Source: Sphingomonas crusticola (GTDB lineage: Bacteria > Pseudomonadota > Alphaproteobacteria > Sphingomonadales > Sphingomonadaceae). From it: 64,000 nt of DNA. Made by a program: the position numbers and the translations under genes. The DNA lies in the NCBI RefSeq assembly GCF_003391115.1, contig NZ_QTJP01000001.1:1798001-1862000 (forward strand), read 5' to 3'. Shown one piece after another: positions 46,170 through 55,553 of this stretch. The notes below the pieces were generated by a model. The model was not told where the DNA came from. It saw nothing but the letters and a program-made list of their open reading frames with translations, and did not search any database. Within the stretch, counting starts at the first letter, position 1. Each line of letters starts with the position of its first letter.

Positions 46170-47048
46170 CTAGATGCTCTCGCCGCTGAGCCGCTGACAG
46201 ACCATGTCGAGCTGGTCGAGCGTGGCGTAACCGATCGTCACGCTGCCGCCCTTGCCGGTGTGGGCGATGCTGACCTTCAGGCCGAGCTGGTCGCGCAGCT
46301 GGCGCTCGAGCATCGCGACATCGGCATCCGCCGCTGGGGCGGCGCGCGGTGGCTGTTCGGCGCGCTTGGCCTTGCCGCCACGCGCCAGTTGCTCGGTTTC
46401 GCGAACCGAGAGGCCGCGCTTGATGACCTGCTCCGCCAGCGCCTCCGGATCGGCCGACCCGATCAGGGCGCGCGCATGGCCCATGCTGAGCCGGCCGTCG
46501 GCCACCGCCTGGCGCACGCTCATCGGCAGGTCGAGCAGGCGTAAGAGATTGGCGATATGGCTGCGCGACTTGCCGACCAGCTTCGCGATCGCCTCCTGCT
46601 TATGGCCGTAATCGCGCGAAAGCCGGTGGTAGGCGTCGGCCTCCTCGATCGCGTTGAGGTCCTGGCGCTGGATATTTTCGATGATCGCGATTTCCAGCGT
46701 CTCGGCATCGCCCATTTGGCGGACGATCACCGGCACTTCGTGCAATTGGGCGCGTTGGGCCGCCCGCCAGCGCCGCTCGCCCGCGACGATCTGATAATAG
46801 CCCGCCTCGGACGGGCGCACGACGATCGGCTGGATCAGGCCGCGATCGCGCAGCGATTGGGCGAGTTCGTCGATCGCGGCATCGTCGAAATGGCGGCGCG
46901 GCTGAGCCATGTTGGGGGTGAGCCGGGCGGTGCTCATCATCTGGATACCGGCCGGGCGCTGCGCCTCCCCGGCGATTGGTTGCTCGCGCGCAACCTCGCC
47001 GAGCAGCGACGACAGCCCCCGGCCCAGCCCGCGTTTGACCTCGCTCAT
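46170..47048 (-). CDS. parB: Chromosome-partitioning protein ParB
   Basis: CTP-dependent DNA clamp that loads at parS and spreads to organise the origin region. The 292-residue protein starts with GLGRGLSSLLGE; the N-terminal CTPase domain carries the motif YYQIVAGERRWRAAQRA. The central helix-turn-helix (GKSRSHIANLLRLLDLP) reads parS. The C-terminal dimer domain follows a charged linker. Two parS sites lie in this same cluster. It is 16 bases downstream of parA. Confidence 0.96.
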   Translation of the reverse strand: MSEVKRGLGRGLSSLLGEVAREQPIAGEAQRPAGIQMMSTARLTPNMAQPRRHFDDAAIDELAQSLRDRGLIQPIVVRPSEAGYYQIVAGERRWRAAQRAQLHEVPVIVRQMGDAETLEIAIIENIQRQDLNAIEEADAYHRLSRDYGHKQEAIAKLVGKSRSHIANLLRLLDLPMSVRQAVADGRLSMGHARALIGSADPEALAEQVIKRGLSVRETEQLARGGKAKRAEQPPRAAPAADADVAMLERQLRDQLGLKVSIAHTGKGGSVTIGYATLDQLDMVCQRLSGESI

Positions 47049-47064
47049 CGCCCTTCCTTCAGGT

Positions 47065-47844
47065 TCATGCCGCCACCGCCGGCACCGGCAGGCGCGCGAT
47101 CATCTCGCCCGCCAGCGCGATATAGGCTTCCGAGCCGGGGCAGCGGTGATCGTAGACCAGGGCCGGCAGGCCGTGGCTCGGCGCCTCCGACAGGCGCACG
47201 TTGCGCGGTACGGCGGTTTTGAAGACTAGGTCGCCGACCACGGCGCGCACGTCCTCCGCTACCTGCTCCGACAGGCGGTTGCGGCGATCATACATGGTCA
47301 GCGCCACGCCCAGGATGGAGAGATCCGGATTGAAGCGGCCGCGCACGCGCTCGACCGTCTGCAGGAGCTGGCTCATCCCCTCTAGCGCAAAGAATTCGCA
47401 TTGCAGCGGGATGAGCAGGCTGCGCGCTGCGACTAGGGCATTGATGGTGAGCAGGCCGAGCGACGGCGGGCAATCGATCAGGCAGACGTCCCAGCGCGCC
47501 TCCGACCCGGCGAGCGCCCGATCGAGCCGGTGGGTGCGATCCGGCAGATCGGCGAGTTCAACCTCGGCTGCCGCCAGGTCTTGCGTCGCGGCGACGATGT
47601 CGAGCCGCGGAACTTGGGTCGGGATGACCGCGTCCAACAAACCGGACTCTCCGATAAGCACTTGATAAACCGAGACATTTCTTGCGGAACGCTCGACCCC
47701 AAGGCCGGTCGAGGCGTTACCCTGCGGATCGAAGTCGATCAGCAGCACGCGAAATCCGGTCGCGGCCAGTGCGGTTGCGAGGTTGATCGCCGTGGTGGTC
47801 TTGCCGACCCCGCCCTTCTGATTGGCAATCGCGATCCGGATCAT
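47065..47844 (-). CDS. parA: Chromosome-partitioning ATPase ParA
   Basis: Walker-type ATPase that moves ParB-parS complexes. The deviant Walker A motif KGGVGKTT is at residues 10-17, with DFDPQGNAS and the Walker B region CLIDCPPSLGLLT. The 259-residue length is normal. The ATG at 47844 overlaps the rsmG stop by one base (TGATG), so it is probably translated by coupling. Longer upstream frames are excluded by this overlap and by the family N-terminus [12 protein letters not shown]. Confidence 0.97.
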   Translation of the reverse strand: MIRIAIANQKGGVGKTTTAINLATALAATGFRVLLIDFDPQGNASTGLGVERSARNVSVYQVLIGESGLLDAVIPTQVPRLDIVAATQDLAAAEVELADLPDRTHRLDRALAGSEARWDVCLIDCPPSLGLLTINALVAARSLLIPLQCEFFALEGMSQLLQTVERVRGRFNPDLSILGVALTMYDRRNRLSEQVAEDVRAVVGDLVFKTAVPRNVRLSEAPSHGLPALVYDHRCPGSEAYIALAGEMIARLPVPAVAA

Positions 47845-48470
47845 CAGCGCTTCCTCGGAGTGACGTCCGTAGCGACGATGATCGCCGCCTCGGAATCGGT
47901 GACGCTCGGAACGAGTTCGAACACACCCTGCCACGATCCGTGCGTCGCTTCCAGTTCCTCCGCCGCCCTCCGCCCCTTCGGTAATACCCACCGTGTGGTT
48001 TTATCGGCGAACGGTGTCGCCAGCGTCAGCAGCTTGTCCAGCGGCGCGAACGCACGCGCGCTGATGACGTCGAAGCGGCGCGGCTTCATCTTTTCGAGCG
48101 CGCTGCCGATGATCTCGACCCGGTCGACGATACCTGCGGTCAAGGCCGCGCCCTGCAAGAAGGCAATGCGCTTGGCGCGCGATTCGACCAATGTCACCTT
48201 TCGGCCTTCGCTCAGCAGGGCAACGATCAACCCGGGAAACCCTGCCCCGGAGCCCAGGTCGAGCCATGTATTCCAATCGGGCGCAAGATCGAGCAGCTGC
48301 GCGGAGTCGACTATATGGCGGGCCCAAATCGCATCAAGCGTCGAAGCGGCGATAAGGTTCTGCGCGGTCGACTGGATACGCAGGAAGGCAATGAAGCGCT
48401 CGATCGCGTCGAATGTTTCACGTGGAACATTGCGAGCAACTAGCCAGGATCTGGCCTCGTCCTCAGTCAT
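47844..48470 (-). CDS. rsmG: 16S rRNA (guanine527-N7)-methyltransferase RsmG
   Basis: S-adenosylmethionine-dependent methylase of G527 in the 530 loop of 16S rRNA; loss gives low-level streptomycin resistance in several bacteria. The 208-residue protein shows [13 protein letters not shown] near the start, the SAM site [12 protein letters not shown], and [12 protein letters not shown]. Starts inside the mnmG stop (4-base overlap). A parS site is embedded in its N-terminal coding region. Confidence 0.96.
   Translation of the reverse strand: MTEDEARSWLVARNVPRETFDAIERFIAFLRIQSTAQNLIAASTLDAIWARHIVDSAQLLDLAPDWNTWLDLGSGAGFPGLIVALLSEGRKVTLVESRAKRIAFLQGAALTAGIVDRVEIIGSALEKMKPRRFDVISARAFAPLDKLLTLATPFADKTTRWVLPKGRRAAEELEATHGSWQGVFELVPSVTDSEAAIIVATDVTPRKR
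48414..48429. promoter_or_regulatory. parS centromere site 1 (inside rsmG)
   Basis: TGTTTCACGTGGAACA differs from the canonical parS TGTTTCACGTGAAACA at one position and keeps the central palindromic CACGTG. It lies within codons 14-19 or so of rsmG, where it encodes part of NVPRETFD. Confidence 0.9.
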
Positions 48471-50260
48471 GCGGCGCGGCGCTGCGCGGCCACCAGGATC
48501 GCTGCCAAGGCTGCGGGTGTGATACCGCGAATACGCGTGGCAGCGGCGAGATCGGACGGGCGTGCCGCTTCGAGCCGCTCGACCATTTCGTTGGAAAGGC
48601 CGCCGATCGCCCGATAACTGGCGATGTGGGCGAGGCTGGTATTGGCGTCCGCACGCAGCCGTTGGACCTCGGCATGCTGGCGGGCGAGGTAAGGCGCATA
48701 ACGCGCATCGTCGATCGCCTCGACAATGACGTCGCTGGCAAAATCATCGCCCAGCGAAGCGCTCAGCTCCGATTGCACATCTTCTCCCTGCCGGATGCGC
48801 TCGCCAAGCGAGATGCCGCGTTCGCGGCGGGCAATTGCTTCGCCGGCGCGGCCGATTTGCGCGAGCCGCGCCTCGATTGCGCGACGGCGCGCTAGGCTTA
48901 CCCCGTCACAAGCCATCGCAATCGCACCGAGGCGGCTCACCGCATTGTCGGCGCGCAACCGCAGCCGATATTCGGCACGGGCGGTAAGCATGCGATACGG
49001 TTCGGTAACACCCTGCAAGGTGAGGTCGTCGATCATCACCCCGATATAGGAATCGGCACGGTCCAGCAGCACCGGCGCCAGCCCGCAGGCGTGAGCGGCC
49101 GCATTGAGTCCCGCGATCAAGCCTTGAGCGCCGGCCTCTTCATAGCCGGTGGTGCCATTGATCTGGCCAGCGCAATAAAGGCCCGGGATCGCGCGCAGCG
49201 CCAAGGCGGGGGTGAGGCTGCGGGGATCGAGATAATCATATTCGACGGCATAGCCCGGCCGCACAATATTGGCGCTTTCCAGTCCCTCGATTGAGCGAAC
49301 CATGTCGTGCTGGACGGCAGCAGGTAGCGAAGTGGAAATGCCGTTGGGATAGACGAGATGATCGGCCAACCCTTCCGGCTCAAGGAAGATTTGGTGTCCG
49401 TCGCGGTCACCGAACCGAACGACCTTGTCTTCGACCGACGGGCAATATCGCGGCCCAAAGCCCTCCATCGCGCCGCTGAACACCGGCGAATCTGACAGGC
49501 CCGCGCGAATGATGTCGTGCGTTCGCGCATTGGTTCTGGTCAGCGCGCACTCGACCTGTGGCAAGGCGCGTCCGCTGCTCAGCGGCGACATCGTCCAGGG
49601 ATCGACATCGGAAGGCTGCCGTTCCAGCTTCGCCCAATCTATCGTCCGTCCATCGAGCCGCGGCGGCGTGCCGGTCTTCAGCCGACCCATCGGCAGGGCG
49701 AGTTCACGCAATTGCGCGGCGAGCGGTATCGCTGCCGCCTCTCCGCTACGGCCGCCGGCGGTCTGCTCAAGTCCGCAGTGGAGCTTGGCGCCCAGGAAGG
49801 TGCCGGTAGCGAGAATGACCGCCTTTGCCCTGATGTGCGCGCCATCGGCGAGCGCTACGCCTGTGACTTCGCCACCTTCGATCAGCAGCGCGTCGACGGC
49901 GCCAGGCACCAGGAAGAGATCCGCCTGGCTGGCGACCATCTGTTGCGTCGCGTGACGGAAACGTTTGCGATCGGCCTGGATGCGCGGGCCATGAACCGCC
50001 GAACCCTTGCTGCGATTCAGCATGCGGTGATGGATCGCGGCCGCATCCGCCGCGCGTGCCATCAGACCGTCGAACACGTCCAGTTCGCGGACGAGATGGC
50101 CCTTCCCTACCCCGCCGATCGCCGGGTTGCAGGACATGGCGCCGATCTGGTCAACGTCCATCGTGATGAGGGCGACCCGCGCGCCGCGACGAGCGGACGC
50201 TGTCGCGGCCTCGCATCCGGCATGGCCGCCGCCGACCACGATCACGTCAAACTGGCGCAT
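48467..50260 (-). CDS. mnmG: tRNA uridine-5-carboxymethylaminomethyl modification enzyme MnmG (GidA)
   Basis: FAD enzyme that with MnmE installs the 5-carboxymethylaminomethyl group on wobble uridines. The 597-residue protein starts [18 protein letters not shown] with the FAD fingerprint, has [16 protein letters not shown] and the cysteine-bearing [19 protein letters not shown], and a C-terminal helical domain ending [14 protein letters not shown]. Frames extending upstream are rejected because they run into the parS site. Its stop overlaps rsmG. Confidence 0.97.
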   Translation of the reverse strand: MRQFDVIVVGGGHAGCEAATASARRGARVALITMDVDQIGAMSCNPAIGGVGKGHLVRELDVFDGLMARAADAAAIHHRMLNRSKGSAVHGPRIQADRKRFRHATQQMVASQADLFLVPGAVDALLIEGGEVTGVALADGAHIRAKAVILATGTFLGAKLHCGLEQTAGGRSGEAAAIPLAAQLRELALPMGRLKTGTPPRLDGRTIDWAKLERQPSDVDPWTMSPLSSGRALPQVECALTRTNARTHDIIRAGLSDSPVFSGAMEGFGPRYCPSVEDKVVRFGDRDGHQIFLEPEGLADHLVYPNGISTSLPAAVQHDMVRSIEGLESANIVRPGYAVEYDYLDPRSLTPALALRAIPGLYCAGQINGTTGYEEAGAQGLIAGLNAAAHACGLAPVLLDRADSYIGVMIDDLTLQGVTEPYRMLTARAEYRLRLRADNAVSRLGAIAMACDGVSLARRRAIEARLAQIGRAGEAIARRERGISLGERIRQGEDVQSELSASLGDDFASDVIVEAIDDARYAPYLARQHAEVQRLRADANTSLAHIASYRAIGGLSNEMVERLEAARPSDLAAATRIRGITPAALAAILVAAQRRAA

Positions 50261-50296
50261 GGGTTTCGCTAACGGCAGGCTGGACTTGGAGTCAAT

Positions 50297-50312
50297 TGTT
50301 CCACGTGAAACA
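50297..50312. promoter_or_regulatory. parS centromere site 2 (mnmE-mnmG gap)
   Basis: TGTTCCACGTGAAACA differs from the canonical site at one position and is the exact reverse complement of site 1. It fills the gap immediately downstream of the mnmE stop codon and 36 bases before mnmG. Confidence 0.92.
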
Positions 50313-51608
50313 TTACTTGCCGATGCAGAACTGACCGAACAAGGCATCAAGCATATCCTCGACCCCGGCACGGCCGGTGATCCGGTCCAGCGCCAACCGC
50401 GCGTGGCGGAGATGCTCGGCGATCAGGATCGGATCGTCGTAGCGGGCGGTGTCGAGCTCCCGGTGGGCTTCGCCGATCAATTGCCGATGCCGGGCGTTGA
50501 GCGCCACCGCGTCCGCTGCCGGCAACAAGCGCGCCACGCGCGCACCCAACAGCAGCTTCAACTCGGCGAGGCCGGCTCCGGTCAACGTCGAGACGGCAAT
50601 ATCGCTCCTGCCAGCGCCCGGTCTGCCGAGATCCGACTTGGCCCGGATCAGGAGCGCGCGTTCGGGATATGGGCAAGCGTCGGGCTGCCCAAGCCACAAT
50701 ATCAGGTCGGCCGTTTCCATCGCCGCTTTGGCGCGCGCCACACCGATCTGCTCGACCTTGCCCGTCGACGTACGAAGCCCGGCGCTGTCGATCAGCAGGC
50801 ATGCCACGCCTCCGAGTAAGACCGGCACTTCGATGATATCGCGCGTCGTTCCTGCAACGGGGGAGGCAATCGCCGCCTCTCGTCCGGCTAAACCATTGAT
50901 AAGGCTTGACTTTCCGGCGTTGGTGGGACCCGCGACGACAATCCGTACGCCGTCCCTCAGGCGCTCGGCGGGCGGCTGGGCGAGTGCCTCAGCCAAATCT
51001 TGGACCAGGGTAGCAAGCGCTGCTTTTTCCCCTTCCCCAAGCGCGGGCACATCCTCTTCCTCCTCGCCAAACTCGATCGCCGCCTCGACGCGCGCGCTCA
51101 GCGCCAGCAGCCTCTCCTGCCATTCCGCTACCAGCCGCCCAAGGCCGCCCTCGGCCAAGCGCAAGGCCTGCCGCCGCTGGCCGTCGGTTTCGGCCGCGAG
51201 CAGATCGGCTAGCCCCTCCGCCTGAGCGAGATCGAGGCGACCGTTGGTGAAGGCACGCCGGGTGAATTCCCCGGCCTCAGCCATGCGCAGTCCGGGCATT
51301 ACCCCTAGCGCCGCCAGCACCGCAGCCACGACCGCGCGGCCGCCATGGAGGTGCAACTCGGCGCTATCCTCCCCCGTGGCGGTTGCAGGGCCGGGCAGCC
51401 ACAATATCAGCGCGCGGTCGAGCAGCTCGCCCTCCCCATCGCGTAACGTCGCCGAAACCGCCCGGCGCGGCGACGGCAGGCGTCCGGCGAGATAGGTCAG
51501 TGCCTCGCCCGCGGCCGGCCCGCTGATCCGAACGATGGCGATCGCGGCGGGCAAGGCACCGCTCGAAAGCGCGAAGATGGTAGGCCGCGCCTCGGCGCTC
51601 CCGCTCAC
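50313..51608 (-). CDS. mnmE: tRNA modification GTPase MnmE (TrmE)
   Basis: GTPase partner of MnmG. The start is the GTG at 51608, which overlaps the stop of the upstream DUF6489 gene. The 431-residue product begins [22 protein letters not shown] after ten residues (tetrahydrofolate-binding domain). The G-domain has the P-loop [12 protein letters not shown], the G3 motif DSAGLRTS and the K-loop-type [13 protein letters not shown]. The protein ends with the catalytic cysteine motif CIGK. Confidence 0.96.
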   Translation of the reverse strand: MSGSAEARPTIFALSSGALPAAIAIVRISGPAAGEALTYLAGRLPSPRRAVSATLRDGEGELLDRALILWLPGPATATGEDSAELHLHGGRAVVAAVLAALGVMPGLRMAEAGEFTRRAFTNGRLDLAQAEGLADLLAAETDGQRRQALRLAEGGLGRLVAEWQERLLALSARVEAAIEFGEEEEDVPALGEGEKAALATLVQDLAEALAQPPAERLRDGVRIVVAGPTNAGKSSLINGLAGREAAIASPVAGTTRDIIEVPVLLGGVACLLIDSAGLRTSTGKVEQIGVARAKAAMETADLILWLGQPDACPYPERALLIRAKSDLGRPGAGRSDIAVSTLTGAGLAELKLLLGARVARLLPAADAVALNARHRQLIGEAHRELDTARYDDPILIAEHLRHARLALDRITGRAGVEDMLDALFGQFCIGK

Positions 51609-51841
51609 GTCTTGGCGGTGCCCGTCATCTGCTCGATCATTTTCTGCCACGCATTCATGCCCATTTCGCCCATCGGCGACCAGGTGCGCATCATCGTCTC
51701 GAGCATGTCGGGCGTCATGCCGTTGGTCATCGCCTCCCGCACCTTCTCCAGATACAGTTCGTGGATCGGCGACATGTCGGGCAGGCCCATGAAGCGGCGC
51801 GCTTCCTCCGGCGTGCAATCGACGTTCATGGTGATGTTCAT
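51605..51841 (-). CDS. DUF6489 family protein, coupled to mnmE
   Basis: A 78-residue protein beginning MNITMNVDCTPEEARRFMGL. Two helix pairs follow (LEKVREAMTNGMTPDMLETM and MNAWQKMIEQMTG), giving a methionine-rich helical mini-protein of the DUF6489 family. It resembles the small phasin-like or poly-beta-hydroxybutyrate-associated proteins in composition, but no function is established. Its stop overlaps the mnmE GTG start (GTGA), so it is translated just ahead of mnmE. Confidence 0.8.
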   Translation of the reverse strand: MNITMNVDCTPEEARRFMGLPDMSPIHELYLEKVREAMTNGMTPDMLETMMRTWSPMGEMGMNAWQKMIEQMTGTAKT

Positions 51842-51942
51842 CGGCCGCTGGCTCCGGTTGCGGTTGAGGCGCGCGGGGCGGATGGTAGAACAAGCGGAGC
51901 GGAGCGTCCATGCTGCAGCTGACCGCGCAATATAGGTGATCC

Positions 51943-52659
51943 ATGGGTGAGATGATCGAAATCCCGACACTCGACGGCGAAGCGCGCTTTGCCGCCTATC
52001 TGGCCGAGCCGGGAGGCGCTCCGAGGGCGGCAATCATCGTCATCCAGGAGATATTCGGGGTGAATGCCAACATCCGTCGCAAGGTCGATGAGTGGGCGGC
52101 AAAGGGCTATCTTGCGCTCGCGCCCGACATGTTCTGGCGGTTTGCGCCCGGCTATGATGTCGATCCCGACATACCCGAGCAGCTGGCACAGGCCATGGCG
52201 CAGCGCAGCCAGTTCGATACGGACAAGGCGGTGGCCGATGTCGAAGCCGCCCTGCGCCACGCTCGCGCGATCGGCGTAGGCAAGGTCGGCGTGGTGGGGT
52301 TCTGCTGGGGCGGCGCGATCGCCTATCTCGCCGCGACCCGCACCGATGCCGACGCCAGCGTCGGCTATTATGGCCGCCTGATCGCCGAGCACCTCAACGA
52401 AGCGCACGCGATCGCGAGGCCGCTGATGCTGCACTTCGGCGAGGAGGATCCGTCAATTCCCACGGATGTACGCGCAAAGATCAGCGAGGCATTGGCTTCC
52501 AACCCGCGCGTCACGATCCACGAACATGCCGGCGCCGGACATGGCTTCGCAGCGGCCTTCGGCAAGCGCCGCAACGAAAATGCTGCGCAGCATGCGGACG
52601 CGCTAACCGATGAATTCTTCGAGCATCAGATTAGGCATAACTTCCTACGATCCAGCTAG
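51943..52659 (+). CDS. Dienelactone hydrolase family protein
   Basis: A 238-residue alpha/beta hydrolase with the dienelactone-hydrolase nucleophile C121 in GFCWGG, an early conserved glutamate (IQEIFGV, E36), a probable acid aspartate in FGEEDPSIP, and the histidine in AGHGFAAAF. The classic enzyme opens dienelactones in the chlorocatechol/beta-ketoadipate routes; many genomic members are general esterases. Transcribed divergently from DUF6489-mnmE. No pathway neighbours, so substrate is open. Confidence 0.9.
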   Translation: MGEMIEIPTLDGEARFAAYLAEPGGAPRAAIIVIQEIFGVNANIRRKVDEWAAKGYLALAPDMFWRFAPGYDVDPDIPEQLAQAMAQRSQFDTDKAVADVEAALRHARAIGVGKVGVVGFCWGGAIAYLAATRTDADASVGYYGRLIAEHLNEAHAIARPLMLHFGEEDPSIPTDVRAKISEALASNPRVTIHEHAGAGHGFAAAFGKRRNENAAQHADALTDEFFEHQIRHNFLRSS

Positions 52660-52684
52660 GCTGGGATAACAATGCGGTGCGCGT

Positions 52685-53329
52685 TCAACTGAACAACGTC
52701 AGCACGCCGACCTTGGGATTGACCACGCCCTCGTAGACCATCTTCAGCGCGACGAAGAAGATCACCGCCAGGCCAACATAACCGATCCAGCTATACCGCT
52801 CGATCAGCCGCGCCAGGAAGCTGGCAGCAACGCCCATCAGGATGACCGAGAGGACCAGCCCAATGATGAGGATGCCCGGGTGGGCGTGCGCGGCGCCAGC
52901 GACAGCGAGCACATTGTCCAGGCTCATCGACACGTCGGCGATGGCGACGGCCCAGGCCGCGGCGGCGAAGCTCCGAGCGGGCTTGAGCCCGTCGTGGCTC
53001 TGCGCATGATCGCCGCGCAATTCGCGCCACATCTTCCAGGCGACCCACAGCAGCAGCAAGCCACCGGCGAAGGTCAATCCGACGACCTGCAGCAGCTGCG
53101 TCACTGCAAGCGCGAAGGCGATGCGCAGTACGAGTGCCGCGATGATGCCGATCAGGATGACCTTGCGGCGTTGCTCGACGCTCAGCCCGGCGGCGATCGC
53201 GCCGACGACGATGGCATTGTCGCCGGCGAGCATGATGTCGATCATCAACACCTGCAGAAACGCCGACAAAGCGGCGGGCGAGCCGATGTTGGAGAAGTCC
53301 GCGATGATATGTTGCCAGAGCTCGGTCAT
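52685..53329 (-). CDS. TerC/YjbE-family integral membrane protein
   Basis: A 214-residue protein with about seven spans. FLQVLMIDIMLAGDNAIVVG and VAIADVSMSLDNVLAVAGAAH carry the paired DN motifs that mark the TerC family, which moves Mn2+ or other metals out of the cell or into exported proteins. WVAWKMWREL follows the third span. I searched the upstream region for a yybP-ykoY-type manganese riboswitch and saw none; a type A repeat occupies part of it. The metal specificity is inference from the family. Confidence 0.88.
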   Translation of the reverse strand: MTELWQHIIADFSNIGSPAALSAFLQVLMIDIMLAGDNAIVVGAIAAGLSVEQRRKVILIGIIAALVLRIAFALAVTQLLQVVGLTFAGGLLLLWVAWKMWRELRGDHAQSHDGLKPARSFAAAAWAVAIADVSMSLDNVLAVAGAAHAHPGILIIGLVLSVILMGVAASFLARLIERYSWIGYVGLAVIFFVALKMVYEGVVNPKVGVLTLFS

Positions 53330-53378
53330 GGCAGCCTGATATGAAGCGTCGGGCGCGGTGTCGAGAATAACCCGCCTT

Positions 53379-53473
53379 CGTCATCCCGGCGCAGGCCGGG
53401 ATCCATATCTCTATCCACCGAAGGGCGCCTCCGGGATGAGAGCCATGGGCCCCAGCCTGCGCTGGGGCGACGG
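53379..53473. repeat. Paired-arm palindromic intergenic repeat (type A)
   Basis: The left arm CGTCATCCCGGCGCAGGCCG and the right arm GGCCCCAGCCTGCGCTGGGG ending CGACGGG are inverted, diverged copies. It lies between rho and the TerC gene, ending 20 bases past the rho stop codon. Confidence 0.75.
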
Positions 53474-53492
53474 GTTATCTTAGCGGCAAGCT

Positions 53493-54749
53493 CTACTGAT
53501 TCATCGAATCGAAGAAGTCTTCGTTGGTCTTCGAATCCTTCATCTTGTCGAGCAGGAACTCCATCGCATCGGTCGTGCCCATCTGCATGAGGATGCGGCG
53601 CAGCACCCACATCTTGGACAGCTTGCCCTTGTCGAGCAGCAGCTCTTCCTTGCGCGTGCCCGACTTGCCGACGTCCATCGCCGGGAAAATGCGCTTGTCG
53701 GCCACCTTGCGGTCGAGCACGATTTCCGAGTTACCGGTGCCCTTGAACTCTTCGAAGATGACTTCGTCCATGCGGCTGCCGGTGTCGATCAGCGCGGTGG
53801 CGATGATCGAGAGCGAACCGCCTTCCTCGATATTGCGCGCGGCGCCGAAGAAGCGCTTGGGACGCTGCAGGGCGTTCGCGTCGACGCCGCCCGTCAGGAC
53901 CTTGCCCGACGATGGCACGACCGTGTTGTAGGCGCGGCCGAGGCGCGTGATCGAGTCGAGCAGGATGACGACATCCTTCTTGTGCTCGACCAACCGCTTC
54001 GCCTTCTCGATCACCATCTCGGCGACTTGGACGTGGCGGGTGGCGGGCTCGTCGAAGGTCGAGGAGACAACCTCGCCCTTCACCGAACGCTGCATGTCGG
54101 TAACTTCCTCCGGCCGCTCGTCGATCAGCAGCACGATCAGGAAGACTTCGGGATGGTTGTCGGTGATGGCCTTGGCCATATTCTGCAGCATCACGGTTTT
54201 GCCGACGCGCGGCGGCGCGACGATCAAGGTGCGCTGGCCCTTACCCTGCGGCGAGATCAGATCGATCACGCGCGCCGACTTGTCTTTGACGGTCGGGTCC
54301 GCCGGATCGAGCGTAAGCTTCGATTCGGGATAAAGCGGCGTCAGATTGTCGAAATTGACGCGGTGACGCACCACGCTCGGGTCGTCGAAATTGACCTGCA
54401 GGAGCTTGGTCAGGGCGAAATAGCGTTCGCCATCCTTGGGATCGCGGATCTCGCCTTCAACCGTATCGCCGGTACGCAGGCCGAACTTACGCACCTGGTT
54501 GGGGCTGACGTAAATGTCGTCCGGACCCGCCAGATAATTGGCTTCCGGCGAGCGCAGGAAACCGAAACCGTCGGGCAAAACCTCGATCGTGCCGAGACCC
54601 AGGATGGTTTCGCCTTCCTCGGCCTCCGCCTTGAGGATGCCGAACATCAGATCCTGCTTGCGCATCGTCGACGCGCCCTCGACGCCGCGTTCTTCCGCCA
54701 TCGCGACCAGCTCGGCCGGGGTCTTCTTCTTGAGGTCTTTGAGATGCAT
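53493..54749 (-). CDS. rho: Transcription termination factor Rho
   Basis: Hexameric RNA helicase that ends transcription. The 418-residue protein has the cold-shock RNA-binding domain [20 protein letters not shown], the Walker [13 protein letters not shown], Walker [17 protein letters not shown], and the Q/R-loop region. Its place between the TerC gene and the hem cluster, close to the origin, is the usual alphaproteobacterial location. ATG 54749 gives [20 protein letters not shown], the standard N-terminus. Confidence 0.98.
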   Translation of the reverse strand: MHLKDLKKKTPAELVAMAEERGVEGASTMRKQDLMFGILKAEAEEGETILGLGTIEVLPDGFGFLRSPEANYLAGPDDIYVSPNQVRKFGLRTGDTVEGEIRDPKDGERYFALTKLLQVNFDDPSVVRHRVNFDNLTPLYPESKLTLDPADPTVKDKSARVIDLISPQGKGQRTLIVAPPRVGKTVMLQNMAKAITDNHPEVFLIVLLIDERPEEVTDMQRSVKGEVVSSTFDEPATRHVQVAEMVIEKAKRLVEHKKDVVILLDSITRLGRAYNTVVPSSGKVLTGGVDANALQRPKRFFGAARNIEEGGSLSIIATALIDTGSRMDEVIFEEFKGTGNSEIVLDRKVADKRIFPAMDVGKSGTRKEELLLDKGKLSKMWVLRRILMQMGTTDAMEFLLDKMKDSKTNEDFFDSMNQ

Positions 54750-55094
54750 TGGGGGCGTATCCGGTGGTGCGATGTGGGGGAGGAACGGCGCGAACGAAGC
54801 GACTGTTCAAAGCTGGATGGCTGATCGGGCGCTCGCAAGGAATGCGGGCCCAAGGTGGTTCGGGGCGTAAGTTACGCCGGCGCCATCGTCAAGCGGGAGA
54901 TGGTGTCGGCATGGATCGGGTTCAAGGCGGCAGGCGATCCGGAGCTCTCAACCCCGCTCATGCTGAGTAGAGACCGAGTAGGCCTGTAAGGCCGTATCGA
55001 GGGCTCGTATCGAAGCACGACCCTTCGATACGCGTTCTCGATACGCTGCTTGCGCAGCTGCTCGACCGCTACTCAGGATGAGCGGTATCCAAAC
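54750..55094. other. 345-base gap between rho and hemJ, mostly repeat
   Basis: The rho promoter must lie at the left end of this gap. The right end holds the large type B repeat (54954-55085) that abuts the end of hemJ. Between them the sequence is GC-rich and shows no open frame with coding character. Confidence 0.5.
54954..55085. repeat. Paired-arm palindromic intergenic repeat (type B)
   Basis: The outer arms are CCGCTCATGCTGAGTAG and its inverted partner CTACTCAGGATGAGCGG, matching at 16 of 17 positions. Inside are several TATCGA words in both orientations (GTATCGAGG, TATCGAAGC, TTCGATACG, CTCGATACG), forming nested hairpins. This is the best preserved type B element in the window. Confidence 0.8.
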
Positions 55095-55553
55095 CTAGAA
55101 CGGCTTTAGAACCACCAGAATGACGATCGCCGCGGTCGCGATGCCGGGAACCTCGTTCATGATGCGCAGCGCCTTGCCGCTCACCGGCCGTTCGCCGCGT
55201 GCGAGCTTCTTGCCATAGCCAACCATGTAGCCATGATAGCCCGACAGGCCGATGACGAGCGCAAGCTTGGCCATCAGCCAGCCGCTGTTCCAGAAATGGC
55301 CGACCGTGGCGAGCGTGATGCCGAGGATCCAGACAAGGGTCATCGCCGGCGTGATGATGATGTTGCGCAGCTTCGCCTCGCGCTCGATCCAGCGGCGCTC
55401 TTCCTGGCTGCCGGGCGTCGATTCCTGATGGTAGACGTAATAACGCGGCAGCAGGAACAGCCCCGCAATCCAGAAGATCACGAAGATGATGTGGGCGGCC
55501 TTGATCCAAAGGTAGGTCAACGAGAGGATATATCCCAGGCTGGGGAGGCTCAT
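55095..55553 (-). CDS. hemJ: Protoporphyrinogen IX oxidase HemJ
   Basis: Oxidises protoporphyrinogen IX to protoporphyrin IX in heme synthesis, replacing HemG/HemY in most alphaproteobacteria. The 152-residue membrane protein has four spans: YLWIKAAHIIFVIFWIAGLFLLPRYYV with the conserved histidine, then IIITPAMTLVWILGITLA, LMAKLALVIGLSGYHGYM with another histidine, and IATAAIVILVVLKPF. The motif GYHGYM and RxMNE near the C-terminus are typical. Its ATG overlaps the hemE stop (ATGA). Confidence 0.92.
   Translation of the reverse strand: MSLPSLGYILSLTYLWIKAAHIIFVIFWIAGLFLLPRYYVYHQESTPGSQEERRWIEREAKLRNIIITPAMTLVWILGITLATVGHFWNSGWLMAKLALVIGLSGYHGYMVGYGKKLARGERPVSGKALRIMNEVPGIATAAIVILVVLKPF

Noticed and set aside
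53330-53492. Possible yybP-ykoY manganese riboswitch upstream of the TerC-family gene.
   Set aside because: The region is taken up by a type A palindromic repeat, and the conserved riboswitch loops could not be found.
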